From contig NZ_CP162599.1 in the NCBI RefSeq assembly GCF_040958695.1, forward strand, positions 3,072,001 through 3,136,000: a stretch of 64,000 nt of DNA, in the 5' to 3' direction. The notes under the pieces were generated by a model. The model did not search any database, was not told the origin of the DNA, and worked only from the letters and a program-made list of their open reading frames with translations. Both the position numbers and the translations under genes were made by a program. Origin of the DNA: Ornithinibacillus sp. 4-3 (GTDB taxonomy: Bacteria > Bacillota > Bacilli > Bacillales > Amphibacillaceae). Numbering within the stretch: position 1 is the first letter of the stretch; each line of letters starts with the position of its first letter. Shown one piece after another: positions 1-9,250 of this stretch.

Positions 1-80
1 CAATTTTTTTTGTAAAATGCCAAAAATCAGAGAAAAAGTTTTAAAAAATAACCCAACTGAATATTAAGTAAGCGTCAAAT

Positions 81-113
81 AGCCCCCACCTTTATGCATT
101 AATGGTGGGGGCT
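81..113 (-). terminator. Hairpin at the IS66 left end
   Basis: A perfect 10-bp stem (AGCCCCCACC with GGTGGGGGCT) lies just downstream of the tnpC stop, inside the IS66 terminal repeat region. It probably ends tnpABC transcription and blocks read-through from outside. There is only a short T stretch after it. Confidence 0.6.
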
Positions 114-120
114 TATATTA

Positions 121-1734
121 TTAATTAGATAACTTATTAAAAGCTATGCAAGAAACAGGAAGTGTTGTAGACCAAGGCAGTAACTGGTCTAAGGCATTTT
201 CATCTGTCGTATCCAAATTGGGAAGCTGCTCAAATAGGTAGCGAAGATAATAATATGGATTTAATCCATTTGCTATCGCTGTCTCTACAATGCTATAAAT
301 AACTGCGCTGGCTTGTGCACCTTGCGGTGAATTTGAAAAGAGCCAAGCTTTTCGACCAATCACAACGGGCTTGATCGAGCGTTCACTTCGATTATTATCT
401 ATCTCCAAACGTCCGTCCTCTAAAAAGGCCACTAATTTGTCCCATTGGTTTAGACAGTATGCAATGGCTTTTCCAAGTCCGCTTTTAGGTAATACTTTCT
501 GTTCTTGTATTTTTAGCCATGACAAAAAAGCATCTAGCAGGGGTTTACTTTTTTCAAGGCGTTTCTGATGGCGTTCTTCAGGTTCTAATTCTTTTAACTG
601 TCGCTCAATAGCGAAGAGTTGATTACAGAATTGTAGACCTTCCGTTGCCGTTACAGGCTTTAGATTATTGGCAGGCACGGCTTTCAGTACATCTGTGAAT
701 CCCCTTCGAGCATGTGCCCAACAGCCAACGAGGGTTACATCTTGCACTTTATGATAACCAGCGTATCCATCAACCTGTAAATATCCTTTAAACCCTTTAA
801 GAAATTCTTTCGGGTTCTCTCCTGCTCGAGTTTCTTTATAATCATAAAGGATGATAGGAGGCCCTTCTTTTCCAGTGCGATACAGCCACAGATAGGATTG
901 GGAAGTGGCCGATCTGCCAGGTTCACGAAGCACTTGAAGCGTGGTTTCATCGGCATGCAAAATATCAAGCATCAAAAGAAGGAGATGCATCCGGTCATAC
1001 AGTATACTCAACCACCGTTCTGCACCAATTATCATCCAATTGGCGAAAGTTTGGCGAGAAAGATTGATACCCATTCTATTAAATTGTTTCTCTTGGCGAT
1101 ATAAAGGGAGGCCCTCTACGTATTTTTGAGTCATTATATGTGACAAGATAGAAGGAGATGCAAGGCTCCCCGAGATGGCCGGTTTCGGCATAGGGGCTGT
1201 TTTAATAGGTGTTTCAATCTCAACATGTTCACAACGACGGCAAGAATAAACATATTGAACATGCTTTACAACCTTCAATTCCGCAGGAATATAGACAATT
1301 TCTTGGCGTACTTCCGTACTCATTTCGTGCAGTGTTCCATTGCAGCACGAACAGACCTGATCCTCGGCGGATAAACGGTATTCAATCGTTTCCACAGGCA
1401 GGTTTTCTAACATCGCTTCGCGATGACCGCGTTTTTTTCGGCGGCGCTGATAGGTGATGGATTCTAAAACAGGTTCTGGTAAATCAGGATTTGCTTCTTT
1501 TTCAACCTCATTAAAAAGCTCTAATTGACCAGGGAGGGTTTTTTCGCTAGAAGCACCGAATCTCTTAAGCTGCAGAAGGCGAAACTGTTCTTCGAACCAT
1601 TTTAATTTGGCCTCTAACTCACTTTGCTTTTTTAGCTTCGCCTCTAATTCTGCATTTTGCTTTTCCAGTGTTTCTAAGCGTTTTAGAAGTTCTTCAATTG
1701 TAGTAGTGGTGGGTAATGTCGCTGACTTATTCAT
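121..1734 (-). CDS. tnpC: IS66 transposase TnpC
   Basis: 537-residue DDE transposase of IS66. Residues 10-60 form a predicted coiled coil rich in Leu, Glu and Lys. Next comes a zinc-finger-like segment with CSCC and CRRC pairs (about residues 125-170), then the catalytic core. Candidate acidic residues are in LHADETTL, LQVDGYAGY and IDNNRSERSIKP. The last of these is the usual IS66 signature around the final Glu. Length is normal for the family and no lesion is seen. It is the last gene of the tnpABC set and depends on the two small upstream proteins. Confidence 0.95.
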   Translation of the reverse strand: MNKSATLPTTTTIEELLKRLETLEKQNAELEAKLKKQSELEAKLKWFEEQFRLLQLKRFGASSEKTLPGQLELFNEVEKEANPDLPEPVLESITYQRRRKKRGHREAMLENLPVETIEYRLSAEDQVCSCCNGTLHEMSTEVRQEIVYIPAELKVVKHVQYVYSCRRCEHVEIETPIKTAPMPKPAISGSLASPSILSHIMTQKYVEGLPLYRQEKQFNRMGINLSRQTFANWMIIGAERWLSILYDRMHLLLLMLDILHADETTLQVLREPGRSATSQSYLWLYRTGKEGPPIILYDYKETRAGENPKEFLKGFKGYLQVDGYAGYHKVQDVTLVGCWAHARRGFTDVLKAVPANNLKPVTATEGLQFCNQLFAIERQLKELEPEERHQKRLEKSKPLLDAFLSWLKIQEQKVLPKSGLGKAIAYCLNQWDKLVAFLEDGRLEIDNNRSERSIKPVVIGRKAWLFSNSPQGAQASAVIYSIVETAIANGLNPYYYLRYLFEQLPNLDTTDENALDQLLPWSTTLPVSCIAFNKLSN

Positions 1735-1782
1735 AAAATTATTATACGATAAAAAAGCCCCATCTCTTCAAATTTTCATTAT

Positions 1783-2139
1783 TTAAATTACTGTTCTTTC
1801 CATTACAACAGGATGGGCTTGTTTCTGTTCCAACGTAAGTCCATCAAGCAGCCATCGAAATTGGCGCGGACTAATTTTCAAAGGATCCGAACTATTATCG
1901 GATGGCCAATGAAATTTACCGCGCTCTAGCCGGCGATAATAAAGCCAAAAACCACTATGATCCCAAAATAAGATTTTTAATTTATCCCTATTTCGATTGC
2001 AGAAAACAAACAGATTTGAAGAAAATGGATCTAGGTCAAACCCCTCTTTCACAAGAATCACTAGCCCATCAATGGATTTTCTTAAGTCGGTACTACCTCG
2101 AGCGAGGTACACTTGGTTAATTGAAACTTCACTTAACAT
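1783..2139 (-). CDS. tnpB: IS66 accessory protein TnpB (Orf2)
   Basis: 118 residues with the IS66 Orf2 hallmark VYLARGSTDLRKSIDGL near the N terminus and the NRNRDKLKILFWD segment in the middle. The family is needed for IS66 transposition, but its biochemical role is not established. The start overlaps the end of tnpA by 11 bp, which suggests translational coupling. It looks intact. Confidence 0.93.
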   Translation of the reverse strand: MLSEVSINQVYLARGSTDLRKSIDGLVILVKEGFDLDPFSSNLFVFCNRNRDKLKILFWDHSGFWLYYRRLERGKFHWPSDNSSDPLKISPRQFRWLLDGLTLEQKQAHPVVMERTVI

Positions 2140-2455
2140 GTTTGAGCACCTTTACAACTTCCATTAAAAATGATGGATTAAATCCAGGTCTGACTTCTAT
2201 AGAAGCCGAGCCAACTGTAATTTGTAATGATTCATTTAACGTTCTGGTAGATTCGTTCTCAATCGCTAATGAAACCCATTCTTGTTTTGATCTGGTTTTA
2301 GAGCTTTGATGTGAACCCCCAATTTTCCTTAACCAGTACTTAAGTTGATGAATGTTTACATTATTGGCATCACACCATTTTGCATGAGTCATTCCACTGG
2401 ATTTTAAATCGGCAATTCGCTTTTCCCACTCTTCACGTAAATCAATTTTCGGCAT
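2129..2455 (-). CDS. tnpA: IS66 accessory protein TnpA (Orf1)
   Basis: 108 residues, first gene of the IS66 operon. The N-terminal half (about residues 5-45) looks like the helix-turn-helix of IS66 Orf1 proteins (EEWEKRIADLKSSGMTHAKW, then HQLKYWLRKIGG). It probably binds the element ends. A GGGGG-type ribosome site precedes the ATG. It looks intact. Confidence 0.9.
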   Translation of the reverse strand: MPKIDLREEWEKRIADLKSSGMTHAKWCDANNVNIHQLKYWLRKIGGSHQSSKTRSKQEWVSLAIENESTRTLNESLQITVGSASIEVRPGFNPSFLMEVVKVLKHVK

Positions 2456-2776
2456 AAAAAAACCCCCTCTATAAATAATTTTCCTGAGGTGATTATTGCA
2501 TAGATTCTACGTTGTGCATATGTGGGGAAAGTTTTACGCTTACAATATTAACAGTTAGGTAGAATCATTTTTATTATTAAGAACCAAAACAAGAAATACT
2601 TTAAATGTCAAACTCTATTTTATTACAATTTGTTTAGTGCAAAATAAAAGTTAAGAGTATTGCAACAAAAATGTTAGAAGATTGTACAAAGAAAAAGGCT
2701 TGCCAGTCCCTTCGAAATACCCTACCGTTATTGGTGTCGAATCAATCAATGGTGGGAGGACGAAAGGATGCTAGCA

Positions 2777-4243
2777 ATGCCTGAAATTAATCATATCAAA
2801 AAGTTAAGGAATATTAAATCACTGTCAATCAACGAAATTTCTAAACGGACTGGTTTTAGTTGGGTAACGGTAAAAAAATACGCTGATGAAGATCAAATAC
2901 CCCAAGAAAAAAATATAGTAAGGAAAGGCATGATGTACGAAGATAAATGGGGAGAAATTGTAATCGATTGGTTAAGTGAAGATTATTCGCTAAAAAAGAA
3001 ACTTAGACGGAACAACAAGAACATTTTTGAAGGATTAAAAAAGATGGGTTTTACTGGTTCTTATCGAACCATTTGCAATTTTATCAAGGAAGAATGGAAA
3101 GAAAAAATACTAGAAGATTCGGAAGGATTGAGAGAAGAATATGAAAGGTTAACTCATCCACCAGCTGAAGCACAAGTGGATTTTGGCGTTACAGAAGCCA
3201 TCGCAGATGGCAAAACAAAAGATATCCATGTTTTGGTGATGAGTTTTCCTTACAGTAATGCAGGTTATGTCGTACCACTACCAGCCGAAAATCAAGAATG
3301 TTTTTTAGAAGGTCTGAAAGTACTTTTTAACCAAGCTGGATTTGTACCTAGGAAGCTCCGTTTAGATAATCTTTCAGCTGCAGTTGTAAAAGCAAGAGGA
3401 CGTGGTCGAGAAACAGTCTTTAATGAAACATTTTTACATTTCGCAAATCATTACGGTTTTGAAGCACAAGCTTGCAACGCTAGGAAGGGAAATGAAAAGG
3501 GTCATGTAGAAAACAAGGTAGGATATATTCGCTATAATTTTTTCACACCGTCCCCTATCATGAAAGACTTCGCTCACTTACGTGATCGTTTATTTGAAAA
3601 GTGTAAAGAGGATCAACAACGGTCTCATTATATAAAAGGCTGTTTAATTACAGATTTATTTAAAGCAGAAAAGAAATATGGACTGGCATTGCCCGAATCT
3701 GAATATCCAGTTTTTAAACAAGCGATGACTTCTGCGAATAAATACGGAGAAGTGCGAATTGACGAAACGTTAGTCCATGTACCTAAAAGTTATCATTACG
3801 GTAAGTTACAACTCATTTTATATTGGAATACATACAAAGTTGTTTCCCTGAACGGCGAGCTACTTTCCAAAGGGCCTAGACCATACATGAATCAAGAAAG
3901 AGAAATCCCATGGCAAGCTATTCTAAAAAATTGGAGAAAAAAACCACGTTCAGTTGTATATTCAAGATATTTTTCATACTTACCAGGCCGCATTTCTTAT
4001 TACTTGAACATAGATTCGATGAAACTAAGAAAAGAACGTATAGATTGGTTATTAAACTTGATTATTCATCATGATATGAGAGAAATAGATTTAAGGTTTT
4101 ATGAATTATTACCCGAAGAGTCACTTTATAATAATCATTCTAGAGACTCAATAAAACATCCCTATGATGTAGATTGGAATATATATGATTCGTTAAGACC
4201 TACCGGTCAAACAGATGTGAATGAAGGTGCTCAGCATGACTGA
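2777..4243 (+). CDS. istA: IS21 transposase IstA
   Basis: DDE transposase of about 488 residues. An N-terminal helix-turn-helix (about residues 16-36, SINEISKRTGFSWVTVKKYA) is followed by the integrase core. The catalytic residues are visible as Asp in AQVDFGV, Asp in LRLDNLSAAV and Glu in NEKGHVENKVGY. An ATG lies at 2768, but the one at 2777 has AAAGG at better spacing (9 nt), so it is preferred. It overlaps istB. It is a different subtype from the IS21 element at 31.8-34.2 kb. Confidence 0.93.
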   Translation: MPEINHIKKLRNIKSLSINEISKRTGFSWVTVKKYADEDQIPQEKNIVRKGMMYEDKWGEIVIDWLSEDYSLKKKLRRNNKNIFEGLKKMGFTGSYRTICNFIKEEWKEKILEDSEGLREEYERLTHPPAEAQVDFGVTEAIADGKTKDIHVLVMSFPYSNAGYVVPLPAENQECFLEGLKVLFNQAGFVPRKLRLDNLSAAVVKARGRGRETVFNETFLHFANHYGFEAQACNARKGNEKGHVENKVGYIRYNFFTPSPIMKDFAHLRDRLFEKCKEDQQRSHYIKGCLITDLFKAEKKYGLALPESEYPVFKQAMTSANKYGEVRIDETLVHVPKSYHYGKLQLILYWNTYKVVSLNGELLSKGPRPYMNQEREIPWQAILKNWRKKPRSVVYSRYFSYLPGRISYYLNIDSMKLRKERIDWLLNLIIHHDMREIDLRFYELLPEESLYNNHSRDSIKHPYDVDWNIYDSLRPTGQTDVNEGAQHD

Positions 4244-4958
4244 TAGGGTTAAAGAAAAATGTAAAGTTTTACGTTTAGCTTATATTGCCGATATATACGA
4301 GAAAATTAGCTTTGAGAATCCAGAGCAATATTTAGTAGATGTATTAACCCAAGAAATAGAGCTTAGAGAAATAGCAAAAGCAGAACGTTTAATAAAAAAG
4401 GCAAAATTTATGAATAAGAAAGAACTAACGGATTATCAATGGGATGATCAAATCCATTTTCCGCAAAATTTTAATAGAGACACTCTTGAATCCCTTAGTT
4501 TTATTAAAAGGGAAGAGAATATAATTCTAACAGGAGCACCAGGAACTGGAAAATCCCATTTAGCAACAGCATTGGGAAGAAAAGCTTGTAGAAATGGATA
4601 TGAAGTTCGTTTTTACAGAGTAGCAGATTTAATTGAGATATTGGAGAAGTCGTGGACCGAAGGTCGATTTCAGACCTTCCGCAATCGCTTTCAAAAGGTT
4701 GATATGATTATTCTAGATGAGATGGGATACGTGCCATTTAGTAAAGATGGAGCTGAATTATTATTTCAATTAATTTCCGATTGGTATGAACGAAAAAGTC
4801 TCATCATCACATCAAATTTAGAATTTAGTCAGTGGAATAAAATATTTGTGGATGCACGTTTAACTGCGGCTTTAGTAGATCGAGTAATCCACCACGCACA
4901 TATTTTGAGCTTTACTGGTGGTAGTTACCGTGTAAAATACGCTTTATCAAATCGTTAA
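4236..4958 (+). CDS. istB: IS21 helper ATPase IstB
   Basis: 240-residue DnaC/DnaA-like AAA+ ATPase that helps IstA choose and capture the target. Walker A is GAPGTGKS and Walker B is MIILDEMGYVPF; the IstB-typical ELLFQLISDWYERKSLIITSN follows. The start at 4236 is chosen because GAAGGTG precedes it at good spacing and it overlaps the istA stop by 8 nt. An upstream ATG at 4221 lacks a good site. It looks intact. Confidence 0.93.
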   Translation: MTDRVKEKCKVLRLAYIADIYEKISFENPEQYLVDVLTQEIELREIAKAERLIKKAKFMNKKELTDYQWDDQIHFPQNFNRDTLESLSFIKREENIILTGAPGTGKSHLATALGRKACRNGYEVRFYRVADLIEILEKSWTEGRFQTFRNRFQKVDMIILDEMGYVPFSKDGAELLFQLISDWYERKSLIITSNLEFSQWNKIFVDARLTAALVDRVIHHAHILSFTGGSYRVKYALSNR

Positions 4959-5039
4959 TCAAATTAAAAATAAGGGATGGCAAAGTTCTAAACTTTCCAC
5001 TGCATTTTTCTAAACTTTTTGCTTGCAAAATACACAATT

Positions 5040-5377
5040 CACATAAAAACTAATCGAACATAATAATGAATAATACAAAAATAAAGTTTTTTTAAAATCA
5101 TTTCTTATCTGTTAAACGTAATGAAACTTGAAAGGTCCAGCTAAATAAAATAGTAAGAACATAAAAATATAACCAAATAAAAATCTTAAATAAAGTATTT
5201 GAGCCTCAGTCGATTTTCAAAAGTCATAGCATATGCATGTTGAAACCATGGATAATATTTCCCATACTTGGAACTGGAGATAAAAAGAGGACATATAACT
5301 TTGATTTATCGTGGTATTAATAGAACCATTTTTGAAAAGTTCGATCAAAAAATAATAAAAACCTGTTATAGCTATTT
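5040..5377. other. AT-rich non-coding stretch
   Basis: Between the IS21 copy and the decayed CPBP gene. No reading frame, hairpin or repeat that I can support was found. It is probably decayed sequence. Confidence 0.5.
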
Positions 5378-6330
5378 TCAATTACTCATTTTTTTATCAA
5401 TTAGTAATAATACTGTCAACATAACCACACTAAATACCACTATAAACAGAAATAACAAGTATAACGTCATCAATCCTTCAAATGTCTTATCAAACTCCAA
5501 AAGAGTAAAATCCGGATCATACATCGCACCCATGGAAATATATCTAGCAACTTCAAGATAAATAATATGAAAGATAATACTCATCCATAGTGTTCCTGCA
5601 TACTTTCTATATAGCTGTAAAGCAATTCAAAAAGTGAAGAGCAATATAAAATAAACTATAGTAATTTCAATTAGCTCACTAAAGAATATTGGCTCCAATG
5701 CCATCACCATAATCGGCACACAGATGAAAATTAATGGTTGTAAATCAGCTAGATGATGAAACGAAATTTCTTATGTAACTCTTCAAATATTAATCCATGA
5801 ATAAAGACTTCCTCTGGAAATGCCTCATAGATAAATGCTGTCACTGTATTGATTAAAACTGTAGTTAAAACACTTGCTGTTAAGTTTAACCTGACATTTT
5901 CAATGCCAATAAATAAAAAACTGTTAAAATACCTGATACAAGTAATGTAAAAGGTAACGTAATTACCACGATCAATTTAGATCGTGAATTTACACCCTTC
6001 AATCCTATTTTTAGACATGGATGGATTTTTACTTTTAAACATATAGAGTACCTTGTAAAAGCATACCTATTTGCGAACCATACCTAGAATTTCTATCAAA
6101 TATGTCAAACATTACCGAATACAAAGAGAAATAATGAAACGGGTATAAAATACAAAAGTAACCGACTAATACTGAATTTCGACGAATCCAATTGAATGCT
6201 CCTTTTTTATTAATGTAATATTGATTTAAACTACGTATTAAGTCTATAGTTTCAGTTCACTTATTGTTTTTAAATTAAGATCGATCCTACTATCGACATC
6301 TACTGTTGGAAACAATTCACTAAACCTTAT
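5378..6330 (-). pseudogene. Decayed CPBP-family intramembrane protease
   Basis: Reading the minus strand and allowing at least two frameshifts gives a continuous membrane protein. From N to C terminus it reads KKGAFNWIRRNSVLVGYF, then a hydrophobic LIVVITLPFTLLVSGIL segment, then TAFIYEAFPEEVFIHGLIFE, then a last segment ending in LLLIDKKMSN. The Glu-Glu in PEEVFIHG with a preceding hydrophobic helix is the signature of CPBP (type II CAAX prenyl protease) enzymes, which often give immunity to peptide antibiotics. It is broken by frame changes near 6060 and 5920. It lies next to BceRS-BceAB, so it may once have belonged to the same immunity locus. Confidence 0.7.
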
Positions 6331-6582
6331 TTAATTTAATAGCTCTTATAAACAAAAAATCCGCCGGTCTTCTTCCATTCTAGCTCCAGATAATTGAATA
6401 TTTTTTTACGTCTTTTATTACCTTATTTTTGGTTGCGTTAACCTTTTGTTACCCTAATTCACTTACTATTGACTATATTATTTAATATTTATTAAGCCTT
6501 ACGATAAACATTATTCTACTCGAACACCTTTAATTTGATACTTATTTTCCGATTAACCAATTTCTTTAACCCACCATTATAC
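6260..6582. other. Stretch with little recognisable content
   Basis: The high-coordinate flank of the CPBP remnant, before the bceS stop. A start-less frame ending TISELKL may be the upstream end of the decayed gene. Nothing else can be supported. Confidence 0.4.
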
Positions 6583-7608
6583 TTATAGATGATAATAATT
6601 TCTGATTTTTGGAAAGTGGATGATGACCTTCGTATATTTCCCATCTTCTGAATGAATGGAAAGGTCATGTCCTAATTTAAGAGCCATTTCTTTTGCAAGG
6701 TAGAGACCTAAACCGGTAGATTTGGCATGACTTCTCCCAATAAATCCTGTAAATCCTTTTTCAAATACGCGGCTGATATCCTCTGGCTTAATTCCAATGC
6801 CTGTATCTTGAATCTGTAGCCGCTTTTCTTTTCGATCTTCCTCAAATTGTACGGAGATTTCCCCGCCTTCACCTGTATATTTTAAAGAATTTGAAAAAAC
6901 TTGATCCATAATAAAACCAAGCCATTTACTGTCGGTATGGACAACCTGTTCAATATTGTCCATATGAAAACGAATTTGCTTGTTAATAAAAGATTTGGCA
7001 TATTTCTTTACACTGTTTTTAGCGACTTGATCCAACACTACCTCGGAAATAAAATAATCTTTGGAAAAAGAATCAATGCGAGAATAATAAAGAGCCTGCT
7101 CTACGTAATTTTCTATTCTATCCAACTCATCTTCAAACTTGTCCACAAGGTATTCAACAGTTCTTCCATTACTGTTTTCCATAAGCAAGCGACCTGCCGC
7201 AATCGGAACCTTGACTTCATGAATCCAAGATGTAATAAAGTCTTGATGATCCATTTTTCCGTTATACAACTTTTGTAATTGATCGCCATGCACACTATTT
7301 ACTTTTTTTAATAACTCAAGATATAACAGTTGTTCATCGTTTCGCGGTTTAGGCAGAGTTGCGAGAAATTCTTCATGATTACTTTCAACCAAATCATTTA
7401 ATTCCCGATAAAATTCTCTATTGTAATAGTATTCGATGATTACGTATATAGCTACAATAAAAAAGATAACCATATTGGTATATACGATATTACTTACAGC
7501 GTTTCTGGAATCTGTGCTCACAATCATCATCAAAGAAACAAAGAACATAATGATCATGTTTAATATAAAGAAATTCCGTTTATCTTTTAAGTAATGAAAG
7601 AAATTCAT
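6583..7608 (-). CDS. bceS: BceS-like intramembrane-sensing histidine kinase
   Basis: 341 residues. Two transmembrane helices (about 13-31 and 42-60) with only about 10 residues between them define the intramembrane-sensing type, which has no extracellular sensor and reads the activity of its partner transporter. The phospho-accepting His130 is in SWIHEVKVPI. The ATP-binding domain has NSLKYTGEGG (N box), DTGIGIKPEDI (G1) and GFIGR...STGLGLYLAKEM. The start overlaps the stop of the regulator gene by 4 bp (ATGA), so the two are co-translated. The neighbouring BceAB-type transporter is the likely partner. Confidence 0.93.
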   Translation of the reverse strand: MNFFHYLKDKRNFFILNMIIMFFVSLMMIVSTDSRNAVSNIVYTNMVIFFIVAIYVIIEYYYNREFYRELNDLVESNHEEFLATLPKPRNDEQLLYLELLKKVNSVHGDQLQKLYNGKMDHQDFITSWIHEVKVPIAAGRLLMENSNGRTVEYLVDKFEDELDRIENYVEQALYYSRIDSFSKDYFISEVVLDQVAKNSVKKYAKSFINKQIRFHMDNIEQVVHTDSKWLGFIMDQVFSNSLKYTGEGGEISVQFEEDRKEKRLQIQDTGIGIKPEDISRVFEKGFTGFIGRSHAKSTGLGLYLAKEMALKLGHDLSIHSEDGKYTKVIIHFPKIRNYYHL

Positions 7609-8276
7609 TGAATTATATAACCTTGTCCTTTCTTAGTTGTAATAAAGTGTTCTTTTCCAAGTTCAACAAGTTTTTTACGCAGGCGAGCAATATTAACCGT
7701 CAATGTATTTTCGTCCACGAAATTTTCATTCTTCCAAAGGCTACGCATCATTTTCGTACGACTGACAATGATTCCTTTATTTTTCATAAGAATTTTTAAA
7801 ATAAGAAATTCTGTTTTCGTGAGTTCCGATTTTCGATCTCCATGTAAGACCTCTCCGTTTTCAAGATTTAATATAATTCCATCATGTTCCATTGTCTGAG
7901 ACTGTGTTTCCATATAGGAATACGTTCTGCGAAGGAGTGCATTAATTTTTGCAATCAATACATCCATATGGAAAGGTTTTTGAATATAATCATCTCCTCC
8001 CATGTTCATCGACATCACTATATCCATTGGTGTATCACGGGAAGAGAGAAAGATCATAGGGACCTTTGAAATTTCTCTGATTTTATTACACCAGTAAAAT
8101 CCGTCAAACGATGGCAAATTGATATCCATGATGACTAGGTGAGGATCATGATTAAGAAATACCTGCATGATTTGGTCAAAGTCTTCAATCTTAACGGTTT
8201 CAAAACCCCACTTTTCTAATGTTTCCCCTACCATATCACGAATGGTCAAATCATCTTCCACAATCATGATTTTCAT
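7605..8276 (-). CDS. bceR: BceR-like OmpR-family response regulator
   Basis: 223 residues: a receiver domain (phospho-acceptor Asp51 in VIMDINLPSFDG, conserved Lys in YIQKPF) and a winged-helix DNA-binding domain ending RLRKKLVELGKEHFITTKKGQGY. The frame is open to 8351, but the ATG at 8276 has GGAGGGAAGAGG just upstream and matches the family N terminus (MKIMIVEDD), so it is chosen. It should bind the dyad ahead of the divergent transporter operon. Confidence 0.93.
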   Translation of the reverse strand: MKIMIVEDDLTIRDMVGETLEKWGFETVKIEDFDQIMQVFLNHDPHLVIMDINLPSFDGFYWCNKIREISKVPMIFLSSRDTPMDIVMSMNMGGDDYIQKPFHMDVLIAKINALLRRTYSYMETQSQTMEHDGIILNLENGEVLHGDRKSELTKTEFLILKILMKNKGIIVSRTKMMRSLWKNENFVDENTLTVNIARLRKKLVELGKEHFITTKKGQGYIIQ

Positions 8277-8378
8277 TCCTCTTCCCTCCAAACAATCATC
8301 CTTCTGTAACATCATATTAATTGAATATCGACCAATATACAAAGAAAACATAATGTTTAAAGATACTTTTTATCAATG

Positions 8379-8392
8379 TGACGAAAATGTAA
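8379..8392 (+). promoter_or_regulatory. Candidate BceR operator upstream of bceAB
   Basis: TGACG-AAAA-TGTAA closely matches the published BceR-type motif TNACA-N4-TGTAA, with one mismatch in the left arm. It lies about 90 bp upstream of bceA in the divergent bceR/bceA gap. A TACAAT at about 8437-8442 could be the -10 box. Confidence 0.6.
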
Positions 8393-8482
8393 GGTTACGA
8401 GATCAAGCTGTAAGTTTATATTAAGGTTTCCTATTGTACAATTAAATTGTAGAAAAAACAGCTCTGAATGGAGGATTTATAT

Positions 8483-9250
8483 ATGAATATTGTAGTCGAA
8501 GCAAAACAAATAAAAAAAGTCTATGGTGCAAAGGGAAATATATTTTCAGCTTTGGAGGATATAGACTTAACGGTCATGGAAGGTGAATTCGTCGGTATTA
8601 TGGGACCCTCGGGTGCTGGTAAATCAACTTTACTAAATATATTGGCAACTATTGACGAGCCGACTACGGGTAACATCGTGGTTGACGGAATCAATTTGAC
8701 AAAGATGAATGAAGAACAATTATCTGCCTTTCGCCGTGACAAACTTGGTTTCCTTTTCCAAGACTATAATTTATTAGATACTTTAACTGTGAAAGAAAAT
8801 ATTATCTTGCCGTTAGCCTTGGCAAAATTGAACATTAAAGAATTGGAACGAAGAGCAGATGAAGTGGCAGATAAATTTGGAATTCGCGACATTTTAAATA
8901 AGTACCCGTATCAAATTTCTGGTGGACAAAAGCAACGCACGGCAGCTTCTCGAGCGATTATTTCAAAGCCAAGCCTAATATTGGCAGATGAACCAACAGG
9001 TGCGTTGGATTCGAAATCAGCAACAGACTTGTTAGAAAGTTTAAAGGATCTAAATGAACAAGACAAGGCAACCATTTTAATGGTTACCCATGATGCTTAT
9101 GCGGCAAGTTATTGTAATCGCGTCCTATTTATTAAAGACGGTAAAATCTTCACAGAACTTGTGAAAGGGAAAAGATCCCGCAAAGAATTTTTCAACAAGG
9201 TGTTGGATGTTCTATCCGCACTGGGGGGTGGAGCAAATGACGTTATTTAG
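8483..9250 (+). CDS. bceA: BceA-like ABC transporter ATPase
   Basis: 255 residues. Walker A GPSGAGKS (41-48), Q-loop FLFQDYNLL, signature SGGQKQ, Walker B LILADEPTGALDS and switch His in MVTHDAYAA. It belongs to the MacB/LolD-like subgroup that drives BceB-type permeases freeing lipid II-cycle intermediates from peptide antibiotics such as bacitracin. The ATG at 8483 is preferred because GGAGG lies 8 nt upstream. It overlaps the permease gene by 14 bp. Confidence 0.95.
   Translation: MNIVVEAKQIKKVYGAKGNIFSALEDIDLTVMEGEFVGIMGPSGAGKSTLLNILATIDEPTTGNIVVDGINLTKMNEEQLSAFRRDKLGFLFQDYNLLDTLTVKENIILPLALAKLNIKELERRADEVADKFGIRDILNKYPYQISGGQKQRTAASRAIISKPSLILADEPTGALDSKSATDLLESLKDLNEQDKATILMVTHDAYAASYCNRVLFIKDGKIFTELVKGKRSRKEFFNKVLDVLSALGGGANDVI

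Larger units (their letters stand above)
68..2543 (-). mobile_element. IS66-family insertion sequence, complete, 8-bp target duplication
   Basis: A 2476-bp element with all three IS66 genes (tnpA, tnpB, tnpC) in order on the minus strand. Its ends are imperfect inverted repeats: the left end reads GTAAGCGTCAAATAGCCCCC and the right end, read inward, GTAAGCGTAAAACTTTCCCC. It is flanked by a perfect 8-bp direct repeat AATATTAA at 60-67 and 2544-2551, the duplication size known for IS66. The matching ends, matching duplication and open frames suggest a recent insertion that could still be mobile. Confidence 0.95.
2631..5034 (+). mobile_element. IS21-family insertion sequence A, 5-bp target duplication
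   Basis: A 2404-bp element with istA and istB. The terminal repeats begin TGTTTAGTGCAAAATAAAAG on the left and, read inward, TGTATTTTGCAAGCAAAAAG on the right, with 19 of the first 26 positions matching. The flanks carry a direct repeat CAATT at 2626-2630 and 5035-5039. IS21 elements begin with TG and make 4-8-bp duplications, so the boundaries are well supported. Only 87 bp separate it from the IS66 copy. Confidence 0.9.

Noticed and set aside
5268..5561. Plus-strand open frame of 97 codons
   Set aside because: It is the antisense of the decayed CPBP gene, has no ribosome site and has no recognisable product.
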